NCBI GenBank assembly: GCA_015060535.1
Contig: SUYH01000020.1
Location: forward strand, 1-43,522
DNA from: Prevotella sp.
GTDB lineage: Bacteria; Bacteroidota; Bacteroidia; Bacteroidales; Bacteroidaceae
DNA length: 43,522 nt
Direction: 5' to 3'
Shown here: piece after piece, positions 29,504 to 38,587 of the stretch
Layout: each line of letters starts with the position of its first letter
How positions within the stretch are numbered: the stretch's first letter is position 1
Position numbers and translations under genes: made by a program
Notes under the pieces: model-generated
Databases searched by the model: none
Seen by the model: only the letters and a program-made list of their open reading frames with translations
Told to the model about the DNA's origin: nothing

Positions 29504-31752
29504 ATCAGCAGCAGAAGTATTTCACATGCATAGGTAAGGGGCACGGAGCCCCTTGCTTCCCAGCCAACCGTGAGGATTGGGAGAAACTGCGCCGTGAGCC
29601 TTGGCTCGCGCAGATGTGCGCACGTATAGAGAAAGGTGATGACGAGTTGAAGCATCGTTTGCCGGTTTGGACACCTCATTGCGCTGAGTTTGCCAACAAC
29701 CACAGGGCGATTGCTGATGCCGTCCGACCGCTGAACCGGCTCATGCTTGACTTTGACGAGAAAGGGCATACGGGCGACATTCTGTCGAAATTAGAAATGA
29801 GGAATGAGAAAGGAGAAATGGTAGTTGCACCAGAGGTCAGCGGTATGAAGATTCTGCTAGTGGAGGAATCGGTGCGTCGTGGTACGCATGTGCTGGTGGA
29901 ACTGCCTGAGGGCATGACCGCTGAGCAGGCTCAGGAACTGATGAAGGAGGCTACAGGATTTACACCCGATGCAGCCGTAAAGGATGTTTCCCGATGCATT
30001 TATATGGTGACTGAAGAGCATACAAAGTATGTCAGCGACAAGCTGTTTTCCATTGACCATTCACCATTGACCATTGAACATTCCTCAGTACCCGTCAATG
30101 AGGCAGCAAATAATGGTCAATGTTCAATGTTCAATGTTCAATGGCCTTCTGAATTCAAGGGTATTCCTTATACCTCTATTATCGCTGAGTGGTGGCATCG
30201 GAATGGTGGCGAACCAGCCGAGGGCGAGCGTAACGTGAAGTTGCATAAGTTGGCCGTCAATCTCCGTGCCATCTGCGACAACAAGAAGGATGTGCTGATG
30301 CAGGTGATGCCACGATTCGGACTCTCCGACGTTGAACTTCGCAGCGTGGTTGACTCTGCCTGCAAAGAGCCTCCCAAGGGCATCTCGAAGATGATGCAAG
30401 GCATTGTGGATGCACTCGAAATGGGTATCTCTTCGGATGAGATCGAGGACGCCGAGGCTGTTCAGGCTGAGACGGGCGTGAAGGTCAATGTTCGCACGCT
30501 GCCCATCGGTCTCAAAGAGTCGCTGACGGGTGTGCCTGTCTCGATGCACATGCCGGTTCTCTGTGGTGTGATGCCCATTGCTGCGGCTTATGCCGATCAG
30601 GTTCAGATTGAGTATTGCGACGGCAATTTGCAGCACCTTGGCCTCATGTCTATCATTCGAGGTGAGCAGGCTTCTAATAAATCGGTGGTCAAGAACGCTA
30701 TCGATGTCTGGAAGCGTCAGTTCGACGAGGAGGATGCCCTTGCACGTAAGCGTGAAGAGGAATGGAAGGAGCGCAAAAAGGGCCGTAAGGCCAACGAAAA
30801 GGCTCCTGAAGACCCGAAGGTGCTCATTCGAATGGTGCCCGTAACCGTCTCGTGCTCCACGCTCCTGAAGCGTTTCAAGAATGCCAACGGACATTGTATC
30901 TATTCATTTGGAGAGGAATTGGATACCCTCCGAAAAACCAACGGTGCGGGCTCTTGGAGTTCGAAGTACGACATCTACCGACTCTCGTTCGATCAGGGTG
31001 AGTGGGGTCAGGACTACAACTCCGACCAGGCTGAATCAGGAGTCGTAAAAGTGGCCTACAACTGGACGATGCTGGGCACGAACGGAGCCATGCGGAAGTG
31101 CTTCAAGTCGGACAACATCGAGAACGGACTTTCCTCTCGAATCTTGGTTGCCGAAATGCCAGATAGCAGCTTCTCAAAGATGCCCAAGTTTGGCCGTCGT
31201 TCAGCAGAGGACGAGGCTCGCATCCAACAAGCGGTCACTCGTCTGCGTGCATTCTCAGGACTCATTGACACGCCTCGACTCCGCAAGGCTATCGAGGAAT
31301 GGGTGGAGCAGAAACGAGTAGAAGCAGCCAAGGACATCGACCGTGTGAAGGACACCTATCGCAAACGTGCTGCCGTCATTGGTTTCCGCTGCGGAGTCAT
31401 CTTCCATCTGCTTTCAGATGCCAAGAAGGAAAGCAAGGCTTGTCTCGACTTTGCGCTGATGATGGCCGAGTACTGTCTTTCGCAGCAGATGAAGGCTTTT
31501 GGCGAGGCACTCCGCAACGAGTACGTTAGTGCTCAGGACGAATGTCAGCGTTATGGCGCCAACCACTCGGTGTTCGACCAACTGGCTCCCACATTCTCTC
31601 GCGACGATCTCCGTGTCCTGAAATCAGGCACCACCGAGAGCGGACTTCGTAACATAGTGATGCGTTGGAAACGCGATGGCTGGATTGTTCCCATTGATAA
31701 ACATCACTGGAGTAAAACGTCCCAGTGTCCCATCGTCCCAGCGTCCCATTAA
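29494..31752 (+). CDS. VirE_N/BT4734-like and DUF3987 protein (primase/helicase-like)
   Basis: A 752-aa protein. Residues about 30-165 resemble the BT4734-like N-terminal region (LMLDFDEKGHTG, RGTHVLVELPEGMTAEQAQ). Residues about 225-300 match a VirE N-terminal-type region (IIAEWWHRNGGEPAEGERNV). The rest is DUF3987-like. The place of the P-loop reads IRGEQASNKSVV, lacking the Gly before Lys, so ATP binding is uncertain. Such proteins recur in Bacteroidales mobile regions with HU, smalltalk and amidase-type genes. Three micro-repeats are translated in frame: 29794-29820, 30050-30084 and 30112-30144; a fourth forms the C-terminus (31719-31752). Confidence 0.8.
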   Translation: MEMNQQQKYFTCIGKGHGAPCFPANREDWEKLRREPWLAQMCARIEKGDDELKHRLPVWTPHCAEFANNHRAIADAVRPLNRLMLDFDEKGHTGDILSKLEMRNEKGEMVVAPEVSGMKILLVEESVRRGTHVLVELPEGMTAEQAQELMKEATGFTPDAAVKDVSRCIYMVTEEHTKYVSDKLFSIDHSPLTIEHSSVPVNEAANNGQCSMFNVQWPSEFKGIPYTSIIAEWWHRNGGEPAEGERNVKLHKLAVNLRAICDNKKDVLMQVMPRFGLSDVELRSVVDSACKEPPKGISKMMQGIVDALEMGISSDEIEDAEAVQAETGVKVNVRTLPIGLKESLTGVPVSMHMPVLCGVMPIAAAYADQVQIEYCDGNLQHLGLMSIIRGEQASNKSVVKNAIDVWKRQFDEEDALARKREEEWKERKKGRKANEKAPEDPKVLIRMVPVTVSCSTLLKRFKNANGHCIYSFGEELDTLRKTNGAGSWSSKYDIYRLSFDQGEWGQDYNSDQAESGVVKVAYNWTMLGTNGAMRKCFKSDNIENGLSSRILVAEMPDSSFSKMPKFGRRSAEDEARIQQAVTRLRAFSGLIDTPRLRKAIEEWVEQKRVEAAKDIDRVKDTYRKRAAVIGFRCGVIFHLLSDAKKESKACLDFALMMAEYCLSQQMKAFGEALRNEYVSAQDECQRYGANHSVFDQLAPTFSRDDLRVLKSGTTESGLRNIVMRWKRDGWIVPIDKHHWSKTSQCPIVPASH
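29794..29820 (+). repeat. GAAATGAG-type micro-repeat in the primase-like gene
   Basis: Degenerate tandem array of GAAATGAG/GAATGAGAAAG units, translated in frame as EMRNEKGEM. Confidence 0.5.
30050..30144 (+). repeat. Inverted CATTGACCATT micro-repeat pair in the primase-like gene
   Basis: Left arm 30050-30084 has units of the CCATTGA/CCATTCA type; right arm 30112-30144 has inverted AATGGTCAATGTTCAATG units; 27 bp lie between. In frame as IDHSPLTIEHSS and GQCSMFNVQW. Confidence 0.7.
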
Positions 31753-31753
31753 G
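31719..31753 (+). repeat. GTCCCA micro-repeat at the end of the primase-like gene
   Basis: GTCCCA units ending GCGTCCCATTAAG, the same family as 22186-22218. It encodes the last residues (SQCPIVPASH) and the stop codon. Confidence 0.7.
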
Positions 31754-31776
31754 CAACTTTTAAATACACAAAGATT

Positions 31777-32235
31777 ATGGAACTAATATTGGAACGTATA
31801 GCAAAACGCAAGACCTACACGATAGGTAGGCTCTACATTCAGAGAAGCGTAGATGACGAGTATCTGGCAGGAACGGAGAACCAGTATTTCTGCGACACGC
31901 TGGAACCCACTTGGCGAGATTATGAGCACGGTGCCTACAAAGTAAAAGGCCGCTCGGCCATTCCCGAAGGCCGTTATGCAGTAGTCATCTCGTGGAGTCC
32001 GAAGATGAAGCAATGGCTACCCATCCTGCTTGGTGGCCCCGAATTCAACCGCAAATGGCAGGGCATCCGCATCCATGCGGGCAACTGCTCGGAAGACACC
32101 GAAGGCTGCATCCTCGTAGGCAAGAACCGCGAAGTGGGCAAAGTGCTCGACTCGCGCATCTGGGTTCATCGTCTCAAGCAGAAAATCGTTGAAGCCAAGG
32201 ACAAAGGCGAGGCCGTCTGGCTGACTATCAAGTAG
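31777..32235 (+). CDS. DUF5675 family protein
   Basis: A 152-aa protein. TYTIGRLYI near the start, CDTLEPTWRD, AIPEGRYAVVISWSPK and the conserved core IRIHAGNCSEDTEGCILVG (about residues 97-115) match DUF5675, a family common beside phage lysis and mobile genes in Bacteroidota. The His and Cys in the core recall an L,D-transpeptidase-like site, but activity is not established. Last gene of the accessory island, 24 bp after the primase-like gene and closed by a terminator at 32249-32280. Confidence 0.85.
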   Translation: MELILERIAKRKTYTIGRLYIQRSVDDEYLAGTENQYFCDTLEPTWRDYEHGAYKVKGRSAIPEGRYAVVISWSPKMKQWLPILLGGPEFNRKWQGIRIHAGNCSEDTEGCILVGKNREVGKVLDSRIWVHRLKQKIVEAKDKGEAVWLTIK

Positions 32236-32248
32236 CTCTCAAAAGAAT

Positions 32249-32280
32249 GACCGGCATCCGTTTGTGGGTGTCGGTCTTTT
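32249..32280 (+). terminator. Terminator after the DUF5675 gene
   Basis: An 11-bp stem with two wobble pairs (32249-32259 with 32266-32276), then TTTT. Confidence 0.8.
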
Positions 32281-32363
32281 AAAGTCTGGTAATTTTGGCT
32301 ACGCTGAACAGACTCGACACTCGAAAGAGCTCAAATATATTTGGCTCTTTACTCGTTTTTTCG

Positions 32364-32371
32364 TACCTTTG
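32364..32371 (+). promoter_or_regulatory. -7 promoter element of the acyltransferase-NUDIX pair
   Basis: TACCTTTG, 25 bp before the ATG at 32397. Confidence 0.6.
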
Positions 32372-32396
32372 CACCCGTAATACAAAGAATCAGTTT

Positions 32397-33482
32397 ATGG
32401 AAGTAGCTGTTAAGAAGCCTCGTTTGGAGTGGCTTGATGCCCTCAGAGGATTTACAATGATATTGGTCGTAGCCAATCATGTGCTGGGTTTAGGTTTTGG
32501 CATGGCTCCTAAAGTCTCGTCATCTATGCAGTTCCTGGTCATGTTCCGCATGCCTCTATTCTTCTTCGTCAGTGGTTTTCTGGCTTATAAGGCCGGTCTG
32601 AATTGGGATGTCAAGGTGTTATTCACATTCTTGGGCAAGAAGATTCGTGTGCAGACGATTCCTACCATCGTGTTCTTCTTGTTTGGCGCTGTTATTCTGG
32701 GTACAGATGGATTTGAAGCCACCGTCATGCATTGGTTGTCGCGTCCATTGAAAGGAGGCTATTGGTTCACCATAGTGTTGCTCTACATGTTCATTGTCTA
32801 TTATCTGTTCTGCTATGTTGAGAGCAAGTTGAAGCTTCGGTCGTGGATTCCTATCACCATTTTGTTCGTCATCTCCATGTGTTTATATGAGACGTGTTAT
32901 CAGCCCAAGTATTTCTCATGGGCTTTCGGATGGCGTAAGGCACCCAACGAGTTTATGAACTATTCCAGTTTGAATCAGCTGTTCATGTATTTACCCTTCT
33001 TCCTCTATGGAAACATGGTTCGTCGCTATTGGGACCAGGCACAGCGTATCATGGATAGCCGTTGGTTTTATCCGGTCATGATTATACTGGTCATTTTTGC
33101 AGCACTTGATGCGCTACAATGGCACACCATGCGTATGACGTGGGCCATTGTTCCGCTAACTCTGGCTCGTTTTATACTGCTGACTATCGTCTTTATGTAT
33201 TTCCGCCACTACCATCAGTATTTTACGCAACGAACGGTGGTAGGACGTAGCTTGCAGTATATCGGACGTCGTACATTGGACATCTATCTCATCCACTACC
33301 TCTTCCTGCCGAACTTGCCGAACATAGGCTCGTTCTTTACCCAGTATCGACACAATTTCGTGCTCGATACCACTTTGTCGGTATTCCTGGCTCTGCTGGT
33401 CATAGGCTTTAGCTGCATAGCTTCCAACATTCTGCGTGTAAGTCCTTTCTTCAAAAAATACCTCTTTGGAAGATCGAAATAA
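32397..33482 (+). CDS. Acyltransferase family 3 membrane protein
   Basis: A 361-aa protein with about ten membrane helices. RLEWLDALRGFTMILVVANH carries the conserved D-x-x-R-G-F motif and helix histidine of acyltransferase-3 (OafA/NodX-like) enzymes, which O-acetylate or acylate glycans. A late motif RTLDIYLIHY is also typical. I chose the ATG at 32397, downstream of the promoter, over an in-frame ATG at 32295 that lies before it. Its stop overlaps the NUDIX start by one base. Substrate unknown; the glycan made at 15-21 kb is one candidate. Confidence 0.88.
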   Translation: MEVAVKKPRLEWLDALRGFTMILVVANHVLGLGFGMAPKVSSSMQFLVMFRMPLFFFVSGFLAYKAGLNWDVKVLFTFLGKKIRVQTIPTIVFFLFGAVILGTDGFEATVMHWLSRPLKGGYWFTIVLLYMFIVYYLFCYVESKLKLRSWIPITILFVISMCLYETCYQPKYFSWAFGWRKAPNEFMNYSSLNQLFMYLPFFLYGNMVRRYWDQAQRIMDSRWFYPVMIILVIFAALDALQWHTMRMTWAIVPLTLARFILLTIVFMYFRHYHQYFTQRTVVGRSLQYIGRRTLDIYLIHYLFLPNLPNIGSFFTQYRHNFVLDTTLSVFLALLVIGFSCIASNILRVSPFFKKYLFGRSK

Positions 33483-33982
33483 TGGGAGACAATAATCAGG
33501 AATTATTCCCGCTGGTAGACGAAGAAGGAAACGTAGTGGGGAAGGCCACACGAGGAGAATGTCACAACGGATCACGACTGCTGCATGCCGTAGTGCACTT
33601 ACATGTATTCAACTCGAAGGGTGAGGTGTACTTGCAGAAGCGCCCAGAGTGGAAGGATATCCAACCCGGTAAGTGGGATACGGCAGTAGGTGGGCATATA
33701 GACTATGGTGAAACACCTGAGCAGGCTCTGATACGTGAGGTGAGTGAAGAACTGGGTATCACCGACTTCGAACCGGAAAGGGTAGGGCAGTATGTATTCG
33801 ATAGTCGTAGGGAACGCGAACTGGTATATGTTAATAAAACAACCTATGACGGTCTGATAACCCCATCGGCAGAAGAATTAGACGGAGGGCGATTCTGGAC
33901 GATGCAGGAGATTCGTGCCGCTATAGGCCAAAATATACTGACACCCAATTTTGAAAGCGAATTTTCACGCTTCTTTCTGTGA
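33482..33982 (+). CDS. NUDIX hydrolase
   Basis: A 166-aa protein. The Nudix box reads G-HIDYG-E-TPEQALI-REVSEELGI (about residues 71-93), a full match to GX5EX7REUXEEXGU. The N-terminal ELFPLVDEEGNVVGKATRGE resembles the isopentenyl-diphosphate isomerase-like / YfcD type of NUDIX protein. It hydrolyses a nucleoside-diphosphate-linked compound; the substrate is not predictable. Coupled to the acyltransferase gene by TAATG. Confidence 0.92.
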   Translation: MGDNNQELFPLVDEEGNVVGKATRGECHNGSRLLHAVVHLHVFNSKGEVYLQKRPEWKDIQPGKWDTAVGGHIDYGETPEQALIREVSEELGITDFEPERVGQYVFDSRRERELVYVNKTTYDGLITPSAEELDGGRFWTMQEIRAAIGQNILTPNFESEFSRFFL

Positions 33983-34011
33983 TGGCCATACAAGCGTTAG
34001 AAATTAAAAAC

Positions 34012-34036
34012 GAGGATGTGCTTTTGACACATCCTC
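34012..34036 (-). terminator. Terminator of the lut operon
   Basis: GAGGATGTG (34012-34020) and CACATCCTC (34028-34036) form a perfect 9-bp stem. On the minus strand it is followed by TTTTTAATTT. It may also stop the NUDIX transcript. Confidence 0.8.
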
Positions 34037-34047
34037 ATCTATCGCTC

Positions 34048-34659
34048 CTATAGTAGCAAGATAGTGGCTGAGCGTGCTGCTTGAGCACCCATCACCAACA
34101 CCTGCGCAATATCGGCAGTCTTCGAAGGACCGCTGATAAACGTGCCGTAGCCGTACTCGTCGAACAGGTCGAGGCCGCTCTTTGGGTCGCGCATTGACAA
34201 GCGATGGTATGCTTCGTGCATATTGTTGACAATCTGTGTCTTGTCTAGCAGGATAATCAAATTCTCAGAGATGAAGCACACGGCTTTCTCCTTCATGTGC
34301 TGGGGTATCCACACGCAGCCGTTCTCTGCCACACCGAACATGCCACGAATGACGCCCACATCCGTGCCGTTCAGGTCGCGGGCACGCCCTACCTCGTCGG
34401 GGTTACGTGTGGCGATGGTAATCTCAGGCAGGTTCGAGGCAATCTCTTTGGCATCGGGGTAGAGCTCCTTGATGAGCTGGTTGATGTCAGCTCCCTTGTC
34501 AACCTCGATGGCATTGCCGCCTACGCTCTTCACCATATTCATAAACTGTAACAGAGGGTCGGGGTAGGTGATGGCACGGATATCGCTCAGGTCGGGCATA
34601 TCGAACTGCTGGCGGATATTGGCCCGATACTTCTTCAATATATCTTCTTTGCTACTCAT
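34048..34659 (-). CDS. lutC: LutC/YkgG-type LUD protein
   Basis: A 203-aa LUD-domain protein, third part of the LutABC L-lactate oxidising complex. PEITIATRNPDEVGRARDLN and the C-terminal GTFISGPSKTADIAQ with its G-x-S-x-T-A-D-I motif are family hallmarks. It overlaps lutB by 4 bp. The role, with LutA and LutB, is cytoplasmic oxidation of L-lactate to pyruvate. Confidence 0.9.
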   Translation of the reverse strand: MSSKEDILKKYRANIRQQFDMPDLSDIRAITYPDPLLQFMNMVKSVGGNAIEVDKGADINQLIKELYPDAKEIASNLPEITIATRNPDEVGRARDLNGTDVGVIRGMFGVAENGCVWIPQHMKEKAVCFISENLIILLDKTQIVNNMHEAYHRLSMRDPKSGLDLFDEYGYGTFISGPSKTADIAQVLVMGAQAARSATILLL

Positions 34660-36026
34660 TTTTCTATCTCCTTAATCATTTCGTGGAACGGTTTCTTGGG
34701 GAACTTGAACATGTCGTGGCCTTCAGCCCAGGGGTTCAGACCGCAGTTCAATAGCGGTGAGGGTACGAGGTTGGCCCAGTGAGCCAAGCCTGTAGCAAAG
34801 TTGTAGAGGCCAGGCGAGCCATAGAGCATGCCCATACCCTTGCACATCATCTTCTTCTCAGGATTGGCAGTGCCCAGCGAATCGAGCTGCTGGCGCCACA
34901 GATAAATCTGGTCGCCTAGGTTAACTTTGGCGGGACATACCGTCTGACACGAGTTGCAGAGTGTGCATGCAGAGACATTGCCGCTATGAGCCTGCGGGTT
35001 GCGCAGCATGCCGAGGTTAATGCCGATGGGACCGGGAATGAAGTAGCTGTAACTGTAGCCACCAGAACGACGGTAAACTGGGCAGGTGTTCATACAAGAG
35101 CCACAGCGGATACATTTCAGCGACTCCCAGTGTTCAGGGTTGCCTATCCACTCAGAACGACCATTGTCCACCAGAATGATATGCATGTGGTGGGCTGTCG
35201 GGCGAGCTTTGCGGAAGTGAGAGGTATACGTTGTTGTAGGTTGTCCGGTACCTGCCCGGCAAAGCATGCGCTGGAAGACGGCCAGACACTCGTAGTTGGG
35301 GATGATCTTCTCCAGTCCGATGGCGGCAATATGCAGTTTCGGGCATGAGGTCGACATGTCGGCATTACCTTCGTTGGTACATACCACGATGTCACCAGTC
35401 TCGGCAATACCGAAGTTGCCACCCGTCATGCCGGCATCGGCTGTCAGGAACTCGTTGCGCAAGGAGAGACGGGCACGATAGGTAAGGTACGTGGGATCGT
35501 GGTTGCCCTTCTCATTGGAGATGCCCTTCTCCTCAAACAATTCACCGACATCGTCGTGGTTCAGATGGATGGCGGGCATCACGATATGGCTGGGTTTCTG
35601 ACCCTTCAACTGAATGATGCGCTCGCCCAGGTCGGTCTCCACCACTTCGATGCCTTTCGATTCGAGGTAAGGGTTCATCTCACATTCCTCGGTGAGCATC
35701 GACTTCGACTTCACCATCTTCTTCACGTTGTGGTTCTTCAAGATGCCGTAGACAATCTCGTTGAACTCCTCAGCATCCTTAGCCCAGTGTACCTCAACAC
35801 CGTTCTTTTCGGCATTGGTGGCAAACTGGTCGAGGTATTCGTCAAGATGGGTGATGGTGTGGCGCTTGATGGCTGAAGCCTTCTCACGTAACTGTTCCCA
35901 TTCGTCAAGCCCGTAAGCCATTTTGTCGCGCTTGCTGCGCACTGCCCAGAATGTGGCATCGTGCCAGTGGGCATACGTCTGGTTCTTCAAGAACTGCTTG
36001 GCTGCTTTGCTATGTTGTGTACTCAT
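34656..36026 (-). CDS. lutB: LutB iron-sulfur protein
   Basis: A 456-aa protein joining a LUD domain to a ferredoxin-like domain. The two 4Fe-4S motifs are CIRCGSCMNTCPVY and CTLCNSCQTVCPAK. The N-terminal part carries the LUD region (AKDAEEFNEIVYGILKNHNV, ETDLGERIIQLKG). It transfers electrons in L-lactate oxidation. It lies 38 bp after lutA, a spacer filled by an AATTTAC micro-repeat. Confidence 0.94.
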   Translation of the reverse strand: MSTQHSKAAKQFLKNQTYAHWHDATFWAVRSKRDKMAYGLDEWEQLREKASAIKRHTITHLDEYLDQFATNAEKNGVEVHWAKDAEEFNEIVYGILKNHNVKKMVKSKSMLTEECEMNPYLESKGIEVVETDLGERIIQLKGQKPSHIVMPAIHLNHDDVGELFEEKGISNEKGNHDPTYLTYRARLSLRNEFLTADAGMTGGNFGIAETGDIVVCTNEGNADMSTSCPKLHIAAIGLEKIIPNYECLAVFQRMLCRAGTGQPTTTYTSHFRKARPTAHHMHIILVDNGRSEWIGNPEHWESLKCIRCGSCMNTCPVYRRSGGYSYSYFIPGPIGINLGMLRNPQAHSGNVSACTLCNSCQTVCPAKVNLGDQIYLWRQQLDSLGTANPEKKMMCKGMGMLYGSPGLYNFATGLAHWANLVPSPLLNCGLNPWAEGHDMFKFPKKPFHEMIKEIEK

Positions 36027-36031
36027 AACTT

Positions 36032-36069
36032 CAATTTACAATTTGACAATTTACGATTTACAATTTACA
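36032..36069 (+). repeat. AATTTAC micro-repeat between lutA and lutB
   Basis: Four to five tandem units of CAATTTAC/CAATTTGA type, filling the short intergenic spacer and reaching the last codons of lutA. Confidence 0.65.
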
Positions 36070-36805
36070 GCCCTGCGGCTAAAATTTCTACAACATGTTT
36101 GAACTTGATATCGAGGCCTTGCTTCTTGGCCACACCGGCCATGTGCATCAGGCACGAGCAGTCAGGACCCGTAATGTATTCTGCACCCGTCTGCATGTGG
36201 CGCTCCACCTTGTCGAGCCCCATCTGGGCTGAGACTGCCGTCTCCTCGACAGAGAACATGCCACCAAAGCCACAGCACTCATCAGGACGCTCGGGCTCTA
36301 CGACGTCGATGCCGTCAACCAGCTGCAACAGGTCTTTTATCTTATTGAACTTCTTCTCGTGGTGTTCAGAAGGACTGGAGAGACCCAACTCGCGAACACC
36401 ATGACAGGAATTGTGTAGGCTGACTTTGTGGGGGAAGGTGCCTAAGCGTTGGTCTACCTTCACCACATCGTGCAGAAACTCTACGACGTCCATGCATCGC
36501 TTGGCTGTCTCGCATTCGTGGTTGAGCAGTCGCGAATAGTTGAGCTTGATGAATGCCGTACAACTGACACTGGGTGACACCACATAGTCGAAGCCTTCAA
36601 ACTTCTCCTCAAATTTCTCAGCCAAAGGGATGGCTTGCTTCTCAAATCCTGCATTGGCCATAGGTTGTCCGCAGCAGGTCTGCTTCTCAGGATACGTCAC
36701 GTCAAGTCCTAAGTGCTTCAGCAACTTATACGTTGCCATGCCAACCTCAGGATAGACGGCATCCACATAGCAGGGGATGAATAATCCAATCTTCATATCT
36801 TTCAA
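36065..36805 (-). CDS. lutA: LutA Fe-S oxidoreductase
   Basis: A 246-aa protein with two CCG domains: CCGQPMANAG and CCGFGGMF, plus the conserved HNSCHGVRELG. MKIGLFIPCYVDAVYPEVG is the standard start. In-frame alternative ATGs exist at the very N-terminus (MKDMKIG); I kept the longer form. First of the three lut genes, downstream of the L-lactate permease gene. Confidence 0.94.
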   Translation of the reverse strand: MKDMKIGLFIPCYVDAVYPEVGMATYKLLKHLGLDVTYPEKQTCCGQPMANAGFEKQAIPLAEKFEEKFEGFDYVVSPSVSCTAFIKLNYSRLLNHECETAKRCMDVVEFLHDVVKVDQRLGTFPHKVSLHNSCHGVRELGLSSPSEHHEKKFNKIKDLLQLVDGIDVVEPERPDECCGFGGMFSVEETAVSAQMGLDKVERHMQTGAEYITGPDCSCLMHMAGVAKKQGLDIKFKHVVEILAAGL

Positions 36806-36828
36806 TTTTTCACTTTTCAGTTTTCATT
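36801..36828 (+). repeat. AAAACTGAAAAGTG-type micro-repeat between permease and lutA
   Basis: On the minus strand tandem TGAAAACTGAAAAGTGAAAA-like units fill the 22-bp spacer and the first codons of lutA. Confidence 0.5.
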
Positions 36829-38432
36829 TATATTACGTGCAGGCCGAGGAATACCATCAAACCGTTCATCAGAATCCAGAAGATGGCGAATGGCATTGTC
36901 TTACGCATGATGTCACCGTCCTGACCCTCCATGTCGCAAGCAGCAGTAGCAATGGCAATACTTTGTGGAGAAAGCAGCTTACCACCCTCAGAACCGGCAC
37001 AGTTGGCAGCAGCGAGCCAGTTGGTCTCGTTTCCGCTAACACCGAAGAAGGTACCTTGGTTAACCAAGCCGAGGTCGCTGGCAGCAGTAGCCTGCAGCTT
37101 ACCAAAGAGGATATTGGCATTAGTAGCACTACCAGTAACAAACGTTCCAATAGAACCAATCAGCGGAGCAAAGAATGGGAAGGCAGAACCTGTAAGCAGT
37201 ACCAGACCCTTGGCAATGTCGTTTGTCATACCGGTATTGTTCATCAGCATGGCCATCGCTACTAAGCAGCAGATGGTGACAACGGTCTTCTGCAGATTGA
37301 TTGTAGTCTTGGCCAGCAGCTTCATCAGACTGCCAAAGCTCATGCCCTGAATCAATCCACCAATCACAGCACCAAGGAAAATCATCAGTCCGGCATTCGA
37401 CAGCCAGCCAAACTTAAAGATGTTGCCAATAACAGGCAGTTCGAATTTCGTTACTAAGGTGTTGTTCAACAGTTCATTGATGGGAGGAACAATCTTACTG
37501 CTGATCAGGATGAAGAAGATAATCAGGCCATAGACACTCCAAGCCTTCAGCGTCTTGGCGGTGCCAAACTGTTTCTTCTCTACAATCACCTCGTCGGAAG
37601 GATTCTCATCGCGGATAAAGAACTTATTATAGATCAGCATGGCGATGATGGCAGCTACTGAACCGAGGATAGCGGGAGTCTCAGGACCGATGAAGTGTGC
37701 ACAGCAGAACTGAACGACGATAGAGAAGGTACCTACGAAGAGTGCAATGGTGATATTCTTCACAATCTTCGTGCGGTCGGTCATCATCAGGATGAGGAAC
37801 GGAGTGATGAAGAACATTAGCGAGAGCTGTAGGATGATGAACGTAGCCACTTCACAAAGTTCCTCAGGGGTAGCCACACCACTGGCAGCCACTTGGTTGG
37901 CAAGTGTCGTAGCAGGCAGACCAACAGCACCGAAACCTACGGCAACGGTATTGGCTACCAGACAGATAACGGCTGAGAACATAGGTTTGAAACCCAGCCC
38001 AATCAGAATGGCTGCAGGAATAGCCACAGCGGTTCCAAAACCGGCCATACCTTCGAGCACACCGCCAAGGCCCCACGTCAGCAAAAGTACCAACAGCCCT
38101 TTGTCAGATGTCATCTGGATAAACTGCGTCTTGATGGTCTCAATCTCCTTCGTTTCACAAAGGATATTGTAGCTGAAGATGGCGCAGATGATAATTAGAA
38201 TAATAGGGAAGCAGGCTTTGAGGAATCCTTCGATGACAGACCAGAGAGTGATACCGAAGATAGACTCTTCTGCGTATTTCTCAGGGACAATGCCCATAGC
38301 AGGAGCTGCGAACAGGGCTAATACGATGGTTACGATAAGAGTCACGATAGCACTCTTGTAACCAGACACTTTGAAACCCATCATCAAAACGATGAGCAAC
38401 AGAATAGGAATTACAGATACTAATGCCGACAT
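36828..38432 (-). CDS. lctP: L-lactate permease (LctP family)
   Basis: A 534-aa integral membrane transporter with about 12-14 helices. The motif GLGGVLEGMAGFGTAVAIPA is characteristic of the LctP family of lactate/H+ symporters, and GTFFGVSGNETNWLAAANC near the C-terminus is conserved too. I chose the ATG at 38432; an in-frame ATG at 38480 lies inside the promoter. First gene of the leftward lactate operon lctP-lutA-lutB-lutC, divergent from the D-lactate dehydrogenase gene. Confidence 0.94.
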   Translation of the reverse strand: MSALVSVIPILLLIVLMMGFKVSGYKSAIVTLIVTIVLALFAAPAMGIVPEKYAEESIFGITLWSVIEGFLKACFPIILIIICAIFSYNILCETKEIETIKTQFIQMTSDKGLLVLLLTWGLGGVLEGMAGFGTAVAIPAAILIGLGFKPMFSAVICLVANTVAVGFGAVGLPATTLANQVAASGVATPEELCEVATFIILQLSLMFFITPFLILMMTDRTKIVKNITIALFVGTFSIVVQFCCAHFIGPETPAILGSVAAIIAMLIYNKFFIRDENPSDEVIVEKKQFGTAKTLKAWSVYGLIIFFILISSKIVPPINELLNNTLVTKFELPVIGNIFKFGWLSNAGLMIFLGAVIGGLIQGMSFGSLMKLLAKTTINLQKTVVTICCLVAMAMLMNNTGMTNDIAKGLVLLTGSAFPFFAPLIGSIGTFVTGSATNANILFGKLQATAASDLGLVNQGTFFGVSGNETNWLAAANCAGSEGGKLLSPQSIAIATAACDMEGQDGDIMRKTMPFAIFWILMNGLMVFLGLHVI

Positions 38433-38477
38433 ACGTGTAAAATTAGTTTTAAGTAGAATCGTTTTAAGTTTTGGTGG

Positions 38478-38485
38478 CAAATATA
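38478..38485 (-). promoter_or_regulatory. -7 promoter element of the lctP-lutABC operon
   Basis: TATATTTG on the minus strand, 45 bp before the ATG at 38432. Confidence 0.55.
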
Positions 38486-38549
38486 CAAAAAAATTTTGAA
38501 AAACAATTTATTTATGGCGAAAAAGTATCAAAGTTTGGAAAATTATTCG

Positions 38550-38557
38550 TATCTTTG
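38550..38557 (+). promoter_or_regulatory. -7 promoter element of the D-lactate dehydrogenase gene
   Basis: TATCTTTG, 30 bp before the ATG at 38588. Sixty-four base pairs of AT-rich sequence separate it from the divergent lctP element; no clear regulator palindrome is seen. Confidence 0.6.
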
Positions 38558-38587
38558 CCGAAAATCTACTAAAACTATAAGTACTTT

